A stretch of 64,000 nucleotides of DNA from Rhodovulum strictum (GTDB taxonomy: Bacteria; Pseudomonadota; Alphaproteobacteria; Rhodobacterales; Rhodobacteraceae), in contig NZ_WJPO01000005.1 of NCBI RefSeq assembly GCF_009649175.1, positions 62,001 through 126,000 of the forward strand, read 5' to 3'. The notes below the pieces were generated by a model. The model was not told where the DNA came from. It ran no database searches and saw nothing but the letters and a program-made list of their open reading frames with translations. Positions 19,087 through 26,912 of this stretch are shown here, piece by piece. Positions within the stretch are counted from its first letter, which is position 1. Every line of letters starts with the position of its first letter. The position numbers were made by a program, and so were the translations under genes.

Positions 19087-19103
19087 GGGGGGCAGCGCCC
19101 CCC
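19087..19103. terminator. Bidirectional hairpin between DUF1289 and aroB
   Basis: Perfect 7-bp stem GGGGGGC/GCCCCCC with an AGC loop, lying 7 bases after the aroB stop and 57 bases after the DUF1289 stop. No U-tract on either strand. Confidence 0.55.
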
Positions 19104-19110
19104 TGCCCGG

Positions 19111-20238
19111 TCAGCCGCGGCGCGCGGCCAGCGCCTCGTCCAGCATCGCGCGCAACAGCCCCGCATCCACCTGCGAGGTGACGAAGGCCGCGCCGATCCC
19201 GCGCGCCAGCACCAGCCGCAATTGGCCGTCCTGCACCTTCTTGTCCTGCGCCATCAGGCCGATCAGCGCATCCGCATCGGGCAGATCGCCGGGGATGTCG
19301 GCCAGATCGCGCTTCATCCCCATCGCCGCCAGATGGGCGCGGACGCGGCTTGGGTCTTCCTGACTGCACAGCCGCATCCGGGCCGACAGCTCGAAGGCCA
19401 GCGCGCAACCGATCGCCACGCCCTCGCCATGCAGCAGACGGCTGGAATAGCCCGTCGCCGCCTCGAGCGCGTGGCAGAAGGTGTGACCAAGGTTCAAGAG
19501 CGCGCGTTCGCCCTGTTCGGTCTCGTCCCGCTCGACGATGCCCGCCTTCATCTCGCAGGACCGGCGCACGGCATGGATGCGCGCGGCCAGATCGCCCGCG
19601 GCCAGCGCCGGGCCATTGCGCTCCAGCCAGTCGAAGAAGGCCGCATCGCCCAACAGGCCGTATTTCACCACCTCGCCGTAACCGGCCAGGAAATCGCGCC
19701 GGTCCAGCGTGTCCAGCACGCCGGTATCGGCCAGCACGAGGCTCGGCTGGTGGAAGGCGCCGATCAGGTTCTTGCCGAGGGGCGAGTTGATGCCGGTCTT
19801 GCCGCCCACCGAACTGTCGACCTGGGCCAGCAGCGTGGTCGGCACCTGCACGAAGCGCACGCCGCGGCGCAGGACGGCCGCGGCAAAGCCCGCCAGATCG
19901 CCGATCACGCCGCCGCCAAGCGCCACCACCATGTCGCGGCGCTCGACCTTCTGTTCGATCAGCCATTCCACCGCGCGCGAGAATTGCGCCCAGCCCTTGG
20001 TCGCCTCGCCGGGCGGCAGGGCCAGCGCCGCCGCCTCGATCCCCGCGGCCGCCAGCCCCGCGCGGAACGGCTCCAGATGCAGGGCGGCCACCGTCTCGTC
20101 GGTCAGGATCGCGACGCGGGGCCGCGCCAGCAGCGGGCCGATCTCGGCGCCCGCGCGGGCGATCAGGCCGGGGCCGATGCGGATGTCGTAGTCGCGGCCC
20201 GGCAGGGCCACATGCACGGTTTCGGCTGTCGGGCTCAT
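19111..20238 (-). CDS. aroB: 3-dehydroquinate synthase
   Basis: Second enzyme of the shikimate pathway; converts DAHP to 3-dehydroquinate using NAD and a divalent metal. Recognisable are the NAD-binding GGGVIGDLAGFAAA, VPTTLLAQVDSSVGGKTGIN, the metal-site region LNLGHTFCHALE and LLHGEGVAIG. At 375 residues the length is typical. The ATG at 20238 overlaps the end of aroK by 4 bp, giving the classic aroK-aroB operon. Confidence 0.97.
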   Translation of the reverse strand: MSPTAETVHVALPGRDYDIRIGPGLIARAGAEIGPLLARPRVAILTDETVAALHLEPFRAGLAAAGIEAAALALPPGEATKGWAQFSRAVEWLIEQKVERRDMVVALGGGVIGDLAGFAAAVLRRGVRFVQVPTTLLAQVDSSVGGKTGINSPLGKNLIGAFHQPSLVLADTGVLDTLDRRDFLAGYGEVVKYGLLGDAAFFDWLERNGPALAAGDLAARIHAVRRSCEMKAGIVERDETEQGERALLNLGHTFCHALEAATGYSSRLLHGEGVAIGCALAFELSARMRLCSQEDPSRVRAHLAAMGMKRDLADIPGDLPDADALIGLMAQDKKVQDGQLRLVLARGIGAAFVTSQVDAGLLRAMLDEALAARRG

Positions 20239-20780
20239 GCCGCCTCCAGAACGTCGGGACGGGCGGCAAGCGCCTCGATCACCTTGTCGGCCATTTCCTC
20301 GATCGAATAGCGCGGCAGCGCCGTCACCGCCAGATCGGCCATCGCATAGAACGGCCGGCGGTCGTGATAAAGCTGCGCCAGCGTGCCGAAGGGGTCGGGG
20401 GTCTGCAACAGCGGCCGCGTCGCCTTGTGCCGCACGCGGTTCCACAACAGCTCCAGATCGGCATCGAGCCAGACCGACACACCGCGCGCCGAGATCGCGG
20501 CGCGGTTGGCCTCGGCCAGGAACGCGCCCCCGCCGGTCGACAGCACGCCCGGCGGCCCGTCCAGCAGGCGCGCGATCACCTGCGCCTCCTTGGCGCGAAA
20601 GAACGCCTCGCCGTCGCGGGCAAAGATCTCGGCGATGGTCATGTTCGCGGCCTTGACGATCTCGGCATCCGAATCGCGGAACGGCACGTCCAGCTTTCGC
20701 GCCAGCGCGGTGCCGACCGCGGTCTTGCCCGCGCCCATCAGCCCGACCAGGGCAATGGTCTTCTTCAACCGTGCCCCCAC
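20235..20780 (-). CDS. aroK: Shikimate kinase
   Basis: Phosphorylates shikimate at O3. Walker A is ALVGLMGAGKTAVGTALA, and FRDSDAEI and LSTGGGAFL are the shikimate-binding blocks; HKATRPLLQ belongs to the lid. I place the start at the GTG at 20780: it has GGGAGG 8 bases upstream and gives 181 residues, the family length. A longer reading to 20918 would run across the divergent promoter and start region of the next gene. Coupled to aroB by a 4-bp overlap. Confidence 0.94.
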   Translation of the reverse strand: MGARLKKTIALVGLMGAGKTAVGTALARKLDVPFRDSDAEIVKAANMTIAEIFARDGEAFFRAKEAQVIARLLDGPPGVLSTGGGAFLAEANRAAISARGVSVWLDADLELLWNRVRHKATRPLLQTPDPFGTLAQLYHDRRPFYAMADLAVTALPRYSIEEMADKVIEALAARPDVLEAA

Positions 20781-20825
20781 CTGGGCAACCTCCCGCCAAG
20801 TTGTTCCCTGCGGCCCTTCAATGGC

Positions 20826-20854
20826 GTGAACTCCCCGGGAATGCCAGTTATAAT
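20826..20854 (+). promoter_or_regulatory. Probable sigma-70 promoter of the small ORF-xerD operon
   Basis: A perfect TATAAT at 20849-20854 with GTGAAC 17 bases upstream (20826-20831). It lies 47 bases before the ATG at 20902 in the gap between divergent genes. The -35 is poor, the -10 ideal. Confidence 0.6.
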
Positions 20855-20901
20855 CGAGCCAAAGCGGGAAACGCGCGGACAGAAACGGAAGGCAGGGCAG
20901 T

Positions 20902-21036
20902 ATGTTGCGGCTTCTCAAGGCATTGGTTTTCCTGATCGTTGTGGGATTCGCCGGGCTTGTCGGCTTTGCCTATCTGGGCGATCTGACGCCCGATCAGGGA
21001 GTGGTGAGCGAAAGCCTGACGCTTGATGTGGACTAG
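20902..21036 (+). CDS. 44-residue single-pass membrane peptide
   Basis: ATG at 20902 preceded by GGCAGGG at the right distance and by the TATAAT promoter. The product starts MLRLLKALVFLIVVGFAGL, a basic tip followed by one hydrophobic helix (residues 8-27), then a short acidic tail ending SLTLDVD. The stop overlaps the next gene by 11 bases, which argues for genuine translation and coupling. No family recognised. Probably inner membrane. Confidence 0.7.
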   Translation: MLRLLKALVFLIVVGFAGLVGFAYLGDLTPDQGVVSESLTLDVD

Positions 21037-22567
21037 AACGCTTCATCTGCTGGCCGGGCTGTCGCTGGTGCTGACGGCTGCGACCGGGCCCGTCCCGGCC
21101 GATCAGCCGCTATCGGCGATCGACTGGCTGTCGGATTCGGTGACCGATCCGGCGGTGCGAAGCGTGCCGCCCGCACTCAGCCCCGGCCCGCCGATCGAGA
21201 CCATCGAGGTGCAACCGCTGGCGGGTATCAGCGTCGATGCGGTCGGGCTGTTGCCTGCGCAGGTCACGGGGCTGCCGCGCGATCTGTGGGGGCCAGGGCA
21301 GCCCGAGGCCATCGCCCGCGCGATCCGGTCCGAACGGGTGGACACGCTGCCCGCGGTGCAGGCGCTGTTGCTGACGCTGCTTCTGGCCGAGCTTGACCCG
21401 CCCGCGACGATGCGGGCCGGCGAAGACGGCGTGCTGCTGCTGGCGCGGCTGGACAAGCTTCTGGACATGGGCGCGCTCGATCAGGCGCAGGCGCTGGTGG
21501 AACGCGCCGGGCCGACCGATCCGGAACTGTTCCGCCGCTGGTTCGACATCTCGCTTCTGACCGGTCAGGAGGATCGCGCCTGTGCGGCGATGCGGCTGAC
21601 ACCCGATGTCGCGCCGACCTTTCCGACGCGGGTCTTCTGTCTGGCCCGGCGCGGCGACTGGAACGCCGCCGCGCTGACGCTGGAGACGGCACGCGCGCTG
21701 GGTTACGTCACCGACGAGGAGGACGCGCTGCTGGCGCGCTTTCTCGACCCCGAACTGGCCGAACTGGGCGAGCCCCTGCCCGCCCCCTCGCGCCCCAGCC
21801 CGCTGATCTTTCGGATGCGCGAGGCGGTGGGCGAACCGCTGGGCACGGTCACGCTGCCGCTGGCCTTTGCCCGGTCGGACCTGCGCACAAACGCGGGCTG
21901 GCGCGCGCGGATCGAGGCGACCGAGCGGCTGGCGCGGACCGGGGCGCTGCCGCCGAACCAGTTGCTGGGCATCTGGACCGAACGCAAGCCCGCCGCCTCG
22001 GGCGGGATGTGGGGCCGGGTCGCGGCGCTTCAGGCTTTTGACGTGGCAATGATCGCGGGCCAGCCCGGCCCCGTCGCCGCCGCGCTGCTGCCCGTCTGGG
22101 AGGCGATGCTGGCCGCCGAGCTGGAGGTGCCCTTTGCCCAGATTTACGGCGCGCGGCTGGCCCGGCTGGGGCTGCCCGGCGAGGCGGGCGCGCTGGCCTT
22201 CCGGATCGGGCTGCTGACCGACGAATACGAGGCCATCGCCCGGATCCGCGAGCCGGTTTCCGACGAGGAACGGCTGCTGATCGGGCTGGCCACGGGCGAA
22301 GTTGCGGGGCTTGCGCCCGGCACGGCGCTGGGCGCGGCGCTGGTCGAGGGCTTTGCCGGGGCCGAGCCCGGCACGGCCGAGGCGCGGCTTCTGGCCGAAG
22401 GACGATTGGGCGAGGCGATCCTGACCGCCATCGACCTGATCACCGACGGCGCGCGCGGCAATCTGGGCGAGGTCACACGCGCCCTGGTGCTGATGCGGCG
22501 GCTGGGGCTGGAATCGGTTGCGCGGCAAAGCGCGCTGCAACTGATACTGCTGGAGCGCCGGGGATGA
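21026..22567 (+). CDS. Exported helical-repeat protein of unknown function
   Basis: A 513-residue protein with a probable signal peptide (MWTRTLHLLAGLSLVLTAAT, cleavage near residue 25). The rest is rich in Ala, Leu, Arg and Glu in helix-pair patterns resembling TPR-like solenoids (for example about residues 150-240). I do not recognise a catalytic motif. The ATG at 21026 is preferred over the TTG at 21023. It overlaps both the 44-residue peptide gene and xerD (4 bp), so the three are one translational unit. A role in the cell envelope is a guess from the signal peptide only. Confidence 0.75.
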   Translation: MWTRTLHLLAGLSLVLTAATGPVPADQPLSAIDWLSDSVTDPAVRSVPPALSPGPPIETIEVQPLAGISVDAVGLLPAQVTGLPRDLWGPGQPEAIARAIRSERVDTLPAVQALLLTLLLAELDPPATMRAGEDGVLLLARLDKLLDMGALDQAQALVERAGPTDPELFRRWFDISLLTGQEDRACAAMRLTPDVAPTFPTRVFCLARRGDWNAAALTLETARALGYVTDEEDALLARFLDPELAELGEPLPAPSRPSPLIFRMREAVGEPLGTVTLPLAFARSDLRTNAGWRARIEATERLARTGALPPNQLLGIWTERKPAASGGMWGRVAALQAFDVAMIAGQPGPVAAALLPVWEAMLAAELEVPFAQIYGARLARLGLPGEAGALAFRIGLLTDEYEAIARIREPVSDEERLLIGLATGEVAGLAPGTALGAALVEGFAGAEPGTAEARLLAEGRLGEAILTAIDLITDGARGNLGEVTRALVLMRRLGLESVARQSALQLILLERRG

Positions 22568-23499
22568 GTGCAGAGGCGCTGCGCTGGATCGCCACCTTCC
22601 TTGAGGCGCAGGCCGCCGAAAAGGACGCCGCGACCAACACGCAACTGGCCTATGCGCGCGATCTGCGCGATTTCGCCGGGTGGCTGGAGCGGCGGGGGCT
22701 GGCCCTGGACAGCGTGAGCGAGCGCGACATCACCGCCTATCTGGTCGCCTGCGAGGCCGAGGGGCTGGCGCTGGCCACGCGCGCGCGGCGGCTTTCGGCG
22801 ATCCGGCAATTGTTCCGCTTTGCCTATGAGGAAGGCTGGCGCAGCGACAACCCGGCCTTGCAGATCAAGGGGCCGGGCAAGGCGCGGCGGCTGCCCAGGA
22901 CGCTGAGCCATGACGAGGTGGACCGGCTGCTGGCCGCGGCCGAAGCCTCGCCGCGCGACGCAGGGCGCAATGCCTGCCTGGTGCAACTGCTTTACGCGAC
23001 GGGGATGCGGGTCAGCGAACTGGTCTCGCTGCCGGTGTCCTGCGCGCGGGGCGATCCGCGGATGCTGCTGATCCGGGGCAAGGGCGGCAAGGAACGGATG
23101 GTGCCGCTGTCGCGGCCCGCGCGCGCGGCCTTGGCCGAATGGCTGGTCGAACGCGACGCGGCCGAAGCCGCGGCACGCGCCGAAGGGGCGTCGCCCAGCC
23201 GGTTCCTGTTCCCCTCGCATGGGCGTCTGGGGCATCTGACGCGGCACCGCTTCTATTCGCTGATCAAGGAAATCGCCGTGGCGGGCGGCATTTCGCCCGA
23301 CAAGGTGACACCGCACACGCTGCGCCATGCCTTTGCGACGCATCTGCTGGCGGGCGGGGCGGATCTGCGCTCGATCCAGACGCTGCTGGGTCATGCCGAT
23401 GTCTCGACCACCGAGATCTATACCCATGTGCTGGACGAGCGTCTGCGCGCGCTGGTGCTGGAGCATCACCCGCTGGCGCGCGGCGGCAAGGCGACTTGA
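22564..23499 (+). CDS. xerD: Tyrosine recombinase XerD
   Basis: Site-specific recombinase that, with XerC, resolves chromosome dimers at dif. The 311-residue protein has a SAM-like core-binding domain (about 5-90) and a catalytic domain (about 110-305). The catalytic set is complete: Arg in ATGMRVSEL, Lys in GKGGKERMVPL, HxxR in HTLRHAFATHLL, His in LLGHADVSTTEIY, and the Tyr nucleophile in IYTHV. Being chromosomal, in an operon with conserved genes and without attachment sites or phage genes nearby, it is the housekeeping enzyme rather than an integrase. Confidence 0.95.
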   Translation: MSAEALRWIATFLEAQAAEKDAATNTQLAYARDLRDFAGWLERRGLALDSVSERDITAYLVACEAEGLALATRARRLSAIRQLFRFAYEEGWRSDNPALQIKGPGKARRLPRTLSHDEVDRLLAAAEASPRDAGRNACLVQLLYATGMRVSELVSLPVSCARGDPRMLLIRGKGGKERMVPLSRPARAALAEWLVERDAAEAAARAEGASPSRFLFPSHGRLGHLTRHRFYSLIKEIAVAGGISPDKVTPHTLRHAFATHLLAGGADLRSIQTLLGHADVSTTEIYTHVLDERLRALVLEHHPLARGGKAT

Positions 23500-23553
23500 T
23501 CCCCGCCGGGGCACGCCCCATAACAAAGGGCAACGCCCCCGGCCGAGAGAGAC

Positions 23554-24861
23554 ATGGACAGCCCCGCACCGCTGCTTGACGCAGCCTTCATCCTGACGAT
23601 CGCCGCGATCGTGCTGTTGCTGTTGCTGTCGGCCTTCTTCTCGGGTTCGGAAACCGCGCTGACAGCGGCATCGCGCGCCAAGCTGCGTGCGCGGGCCGAC
23701 CGGGGCGATCAGGGCGCCGAACAGGCGCTGAAGATCACCGAGGACAACGAACGGCTGATCGGCTCGGTCCTGCTGGGCAACAACCTGGTCAACATCCTGG
23801 CGGCCTCGCTGGCGACGGCGCTGTTCACGCGGGCCTTCGGCGAATCGGGGGTGGCGCTGGCGACGCTGGTGATGACGCTTCTGGTGCTGATCTTTGCCGA
23901 GGTGCTGCCCAAGACCTATGCGATCACCAATGCCGAGACGGCGGCGGCGCGGGTCTCGCCGCTGATCCGGATCGTGATCCTGGTCTTCTCGCCCGTCGTG
24001 TCGGCAGTGCGCGCGCTGGTGCGCCGGATCCTCGCGCTGTTCGGGGTCAGGGCGGACCCCGACAGCCATATCCTGGCCGTGCGCGAGGAGATCGCGGGCG
24101 CGCTGCAACTGGGCCATTCCGAGGGGCTGGTCGAGAAGGAGGACCGCGACCGCATCCTGGGCGCGCTGGATCTGGGCGAGCGTACCGTCGAAGAGATCAT
24201 GCTGCACCGCTCACAGATCGAGATGATAGACGCCGACCTGCCGACCGAGGAAATCCTGTCGCGCGCGCTGGACAGCACGCATACGCGGCTGCCGCTGTTC
24301 CGCGGCGACCCCGAGAACATCGTCGGCGTGATCCATGCCAAGGACCTGCTGCGCGCGATGGACCGGCTGTTGCGCGGCCCTGAGGCGAGTGCTGAAAAGC
24401 TGAAGGAATTCCGGGCGCTGGACGTGGCGCGCAAGCCCTATTTCGTGCCCGAGACCACCACTCTGGACGACCAGATGCGCGAATTCCTGCGCCGCCACAC
24501 CCATTTCGCGCTGGTGGTGGACGAATATGGCGCGCTGCGCGGGCTGATCACCCTTGAGGACATCCTGGAGGAGATCGTCGGCGAGATCACCGACGAGTTC
24601 GATGTCGATGCCGGCCATCCCCTGCGCCAGACCGAGGACGGTACGGTGCTGGTGGACGGGGCGATGACGATCCGCGACCTGAACCGGGCGATGGACTGGA
24701 CGCTGCCCGACGAGGAAGCGAACACGATCGCGGGGCTCGTGATCCACGAGGCGCAGTCGATCCCGACGCAAGGTCAGGTGTTTTCCTTCCACGGCTTCCG
24801 CTTCGAGGTGTTGCAGCGGCAGGCCAACCGCATCACCCGGTTGAAGATCCGGCAATTATAG
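23554..24861 (+). CDS. CNNM/CorC-type transporter with CBS domains (HlyC/CorC family)
   Basis: A 435-residue inner-membrane protein. A DUF21/CNNM membrane domain with three to four helices covers about residues 10-185, with SAFFSGSETALTAASRAKL and GNNLVNILAASLATALF as family motifs. A CBS pair follows (about 200-330, with HTRLPLFRGDPENIVGVIH and FALVVDEYGALRGLITLEDILEEIVGEI split over it). The end is a CorC_HlyC domain (about 345-430). Relatives mediate Mg2+/Co2+ efflux or Na+-coupled Mg2+ transport. The old name hemolysin is not supported by mechanism. It lies 54 bp after xerD. Confidence 0.92.
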   Translation: MDSPAPLLDAAFILTIAAIVLLLLLSAFFSGSETALTAASRAKLRARADRGDQGAEQALKITEDNERLIGSVLLGNNLVNILAASLATALFTRAFGESGVALATLVMTLLVLIFAEVLPKTYAITNAETAAARVSPLIRIVILVFSPVVSAVRALVRRILALFGVRADPDSHILAVREEIAGALQLGHSEGLVEKEDRDRILGALDLGERTVEEIMLHRSQIEMIDADLPTEEILSRALDSTHTRLPLFRGDPENIVGVIHAKDLLRAMDRLLRGPEASAEKLKEFRALDVARKPYFVPETTTLDDQMREFLRRHTHFALVVDEYGALRGLITLEDILEEIVGEITDEFDVDAGHPLRQTEDGTVLVDGAMTIRDLNRAMDWTLPDEEANTIAGLVIHEAQSIPTQGQVFSFHGFRFEVLQRQANRITRLKIRQL

Positions 24862-24867
24862 GGGCGG

Positions 24868-24887
24868 CGGGGGCGCTCCCGCCCCCG
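24868..24887 (+). terminator. Hairpin after the CorC-type gene
   Basis: Perfect 8-bp stem CGGGGGCG/CGCCCCCG with a CTCC loop, 6 bases after the stop codon. No U-tract. Confidence 0.6.
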
Positions 24888-24934
24888 TCCGGCGCAGGGC
24901 GCAGGCGCGCCCGGCTTGTCCGGGGTTGGGCGTG

Positions 24935-24955
24935 GCGCCCGGCAAAGCCGGGCGC
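24935..24955 (-). terminator. Hairpin downstream of the HerA-like gene
   Basis: Perfect 9-bp stem GCGCCCGGC/GCCGGGCGC with an AAA loop (read on plus). It lies 40 bases past the HerA-like stop on the minus strand and immediately beyond repeat copy B. Confidence 0.55.
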
Positions 24956-24965
24956 GCCTCCGGCG

Positions 24966-24988
24966 GGGATATTTGGGGCCAGAAGAAG
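24966..24988 (-). repeat. Dispersed intergenic repeat, copy B
   Basis: Minus-strand CTTCTTCTGGCC-CC-AAATATCCC, matching copy A at 19045-19067 in 21 of 23 positions. It is 6 bases past the stop of the HerA-like gene, again between convergent genes and beside a strong hairpin. Confidence 0.7.
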
Positions 24989-24994
24989 GATGGA

Positions 24995-26509
24995 TCAGCG
25001 GCCCTTGAACAGCCCGCCGAGGATGCCGCGGACGAGGCGTTTGCCGGTGGTGCCGGACAATTCCTTGATGAGCGCATCGCCCAGCGCAGCGCCGAGGGTG
25101 TCGGGGGGCTGGCGGCGGCGGGGGGCAGGTGTGCCGCGGGCGGGCGGGGAATAGCGGCGCTGGTCGCGGTCGGCTGCCTGGGCGGCATCCTCGGCCGCGC
25201 GCGCGGCCTGGGCGGCGCGGCGGGTCAGCATTTCATGCGCGGAATCGCGGTCGATCAGGCGGTCATATTTGCCCGCGAGCGGCGAGGCGGCGATCAGCGC
25301 GGCGCGCTGGGCGGGCTCGATCGGGCCGAGTAGTGAGGCGGGCGGGCGGATCAGGGTGCGCTGCGCCATGCCGGGCACGCCCTTGTCCTCGAGCAGCGAG
25401 GTGACCGCCTCGCCCACACCGACCTCGCGGATCGCCTGCGCCGTGTCGAATTCGGGATTGTCGCGATAGGTTTCGGCGGCGCGTTTCAGCGCGGTGCGGT
25501 CGCGCGCGGTGAAGGCGCGCAGCGCATGCTGGACCCGGTTGCCGAGCTGGCCGAGCACGTTCTGCGGCAGGTCGTCGGGGCTCTGGGTGACGAAATAGAC
25601 GCCGACCCCCTTGGACCTGATCAGCCGGGCCACCCGTTCGACCTTGTCGGTCAGGGCCTTGGGCGCGCCGTCGAACAGCAGATGCGCCTCATCGAAGAAG
25701 AAGACCAGCCGCGGCTTGTCGGGATCGCCCACTTCGGGCAATTCCTCGAACAGTTGCGACAGCAGCCAGAGCAGAAAGGTCGCGTAAAGCTGCGGCGCGC
25801 CCATCAGGCGGTCGGCGGCCAGGATGCTGATCCGGCCGCGGCCATCGGGATCGAGGCGCATCATGTCGGACAGATCGAGCGCAGGTTCGCCGAAGAGCAG
25901 CGCCCCGCCCTGGCTTTCCAGCACCAGAAGCCGACGCTGGATCGCGCCGATCGAGGCGGGCGCGATATTGCCCCAGCTCAGCGAAAGCGTGGCGGCGTTC
26001 TGGCCGACCCAGGCGAGCAGGCTGCGCAGATCGGCAAGGTCGAGCAGCGGCAGCCCCTCGTCATCGGCGACGCGGAAGGCGATGGTCAGCACGCCCTCCT
26101 GCACCTCGTTGAGTTCCAGCAGGCGCGACAGCAGCAGCGGCCCCATCTCGGCGATGGTGGTGCGGATCGGGTGGCCCTGTTCGCCGAACAGATCCCAGAA
26201 GGTGACCGGGAAGGCCGTATAGGCATAATCGGCCAGTCCGATGGTGGCCGCGCGGGTCTGGAAGGCGTCATGCGCGCGGGCATCGGTCCGCCCCGGTGCC
26301 GCGAGCCCGGCAAGGTCGCCCTTGACGTCCGCCATAAAGACCGGGACGCCCGCCGCCGAGAAGCCCTCGGCCATGACCTGCAAGGTCACGGTCTTGCCGG
26401 TGCCGGTGGCGCCCGCGATCAGCCCGTGGCGGTTGGCGTAATCGAGCCGGAGATATTGCGCCGCCATGTGGTCCGGGCCGGCGCCGCCGATGAACAGCCG
26501 TTGCGACAA
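24995..26509 (-). CDS. HerA-like ATPase (DUF853, YjgR family)
   Basis: A 504-residue P-loop ATPase of the HerA/FtsK superfamily. Walker A is GLIAGATGTGKTVTLQ (about residues 29-44), Walker B is LVFFFDEAHLLFD (about 268-280), and a sensor-like VYFVTQSPDDLPQNVLGQLGN-type region follows near 305. The C-terminal 90 residues are Ala/Arg-rich and partly disordered. The start is the TTG at 26509, with GGAAGGAGC upstream and the family-typical SQRLFIGG. HerA proteins translocate DNA; YjgR-type members have no established role. Confidence 0.9.
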   Translation of the reverse strand: MSQRLFIGGAGPDHMAAQYLRLDYANRHGLIAGATGTGKTVTLQVMAEGFSAAGVPVFMADVKGDLAGLAAPGRTDARAHDAFQTRAATIGLADYAYTAFPVTFWDLFGEQGHPIRTTIAEMGPLLLSRLLELNEVQEGVLTIAFRVADDEGLPLLDLADLRSLLAWVGQNAATLSLSWGNIAPASIGAIQRRLLVLESQGGALLFGEPALDLSDMMRLDPDGRGRISILAADRLMGAPQLYATFLLWLLSQLFEELPEVGDPDKPRLVFFFDEAHLLFDGAPKALTDKVERVARLIRSKGVGVYFVTQSPDDLPQNVLGQLGNRVQHALRAFTARDRTALKRAAETYRDNPEFDTAQAIREVGVGEAVTSLLEDKGVPGMAQRTLIRPPASLLGPIEPAQRAALIAASPLAGKYDRLIDRDSAHEMLTRRAAQAARAAEDAAQAADRDQRRYSPPARGTPAPRRRQPPDTLGAALGDALIKELSGTTGKRLVRGILGGLFKGR

Positions 26510-26539
26510 GAATTTCGCTCCTTCCCCGGATCCCGCTGG

Positions 26540-26662
26540 TCAGACAATACAAATTTAACAGCTTCGTGCGAGTCTCAATCCATCCCGCAGACCGGGCCGC
26601 TGGTTCGGGCGGGTCTTCCTCCCTGATGGACTGGGCCGCATCCTCGTGATGCGGCCTTTTTT
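26540..26662 (+). ncRNA. Candidate small RNA 1 with anti-Shine-Dalgarno-like motif
   Basis: An intergenic plus-strand segment ends in a textbook terminator at 26634-26662: stem GGCCGCATC/GATGCGGCC, 5-base loop, then TTTTTT. No gene precedes it on this strand; the HerA-like gene starts at 26509 and points away. Just before the terminator lies TTCCTCCCTGATG, whose CCUCCC core is complementary to ribosome-binding sites, as in CCUCCUCCC-type small RNAs known from alphaproteobacteria. The 5' end is a guess and I found no clear promoter. Confidence 0.45.
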
Positions 26663-26704
26663 CGTGCGCGATCGTGCCGCGGCGAAAGGGTGATTCATTG
26701 TCTG

Positions 26705-26733
26705 TTGACGGACGCAAACAAAGCCCGTAGCCT
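26705..26733 (+). promoter_or_regulatory. Sigma-70-type promoter of candidate small RNA 2
   Basis: TTGACG at 26705-26710, a 17-base spacer and TAGCCT at 26728-26733. It lies 7 bases before the inferred RNA start. Confidence 0.6.
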
Positions 26734-26739
26734 GCGCCC

Positions 26740-26810
26740 AATCAAAAGGTCGGCCCGTCCGACAGGGAGCAAGAAAACATGAGGAAAGGGCTGCCGAGCG
26801 GCCCTTTTTT
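26740..26810 (+). ncRNA. Candidate small RNA 2 (about 71 nt)
   Basis: The promoter at 26705-26733 points to a start near 26740. The transcript would fold a GTCGG/CCGAC hairpin (26749-26763), carry a single-stranded purine-rich AGGGAGCAAGAAAAC stretch, and end in a terminator of 7-bp stem GGGCTGC/GCGGCCC with a CGA loop and TTTTTT (26788-26810). Promoter and terminator only about 70 bases apart, in a gap without a gene, are the usual small RNA signature. An AUG after the purine stretch opens a 32-codon frame, but it runs straight through the terminator. Confidence 0.55.
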
Positions 26811-26912
26811 CTTTTGCCGCGCAAGGCTCCGCCGCCGCCCGCGATTGCCCGCTGACAGTGACGCGCCGCCATGCTAGAGCGCGGCAAGCAACGCAGCAAA
26901 GGCAGGCGAACC

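Noticed and set aside
20781-20918. Longer N-terminus for shikimate kinase up to 20918
   Set aside because: It would overlap the TATAAT promoter and the start of the divergent small gene, and the extra residues do not belong to the AroK fold; GTG 20780 has GGGAGG upstream.
22564-23499. Tyrosine recombinase as sign of a prophage or integrative element
   Set aside because: It is XerD in its normal operon context; no attachment repeats, tRNA gene or phage genes are near it.
26779-26877. 32-codon frame with a ribosome-binding-like stretch inside candidate small RNA 2
   Set aside because: The frame crosses the terminator and encodes a Pro-Phe-Phe-Phe-Cys then Arg-rich peptide, as expected from untranslated sequence.
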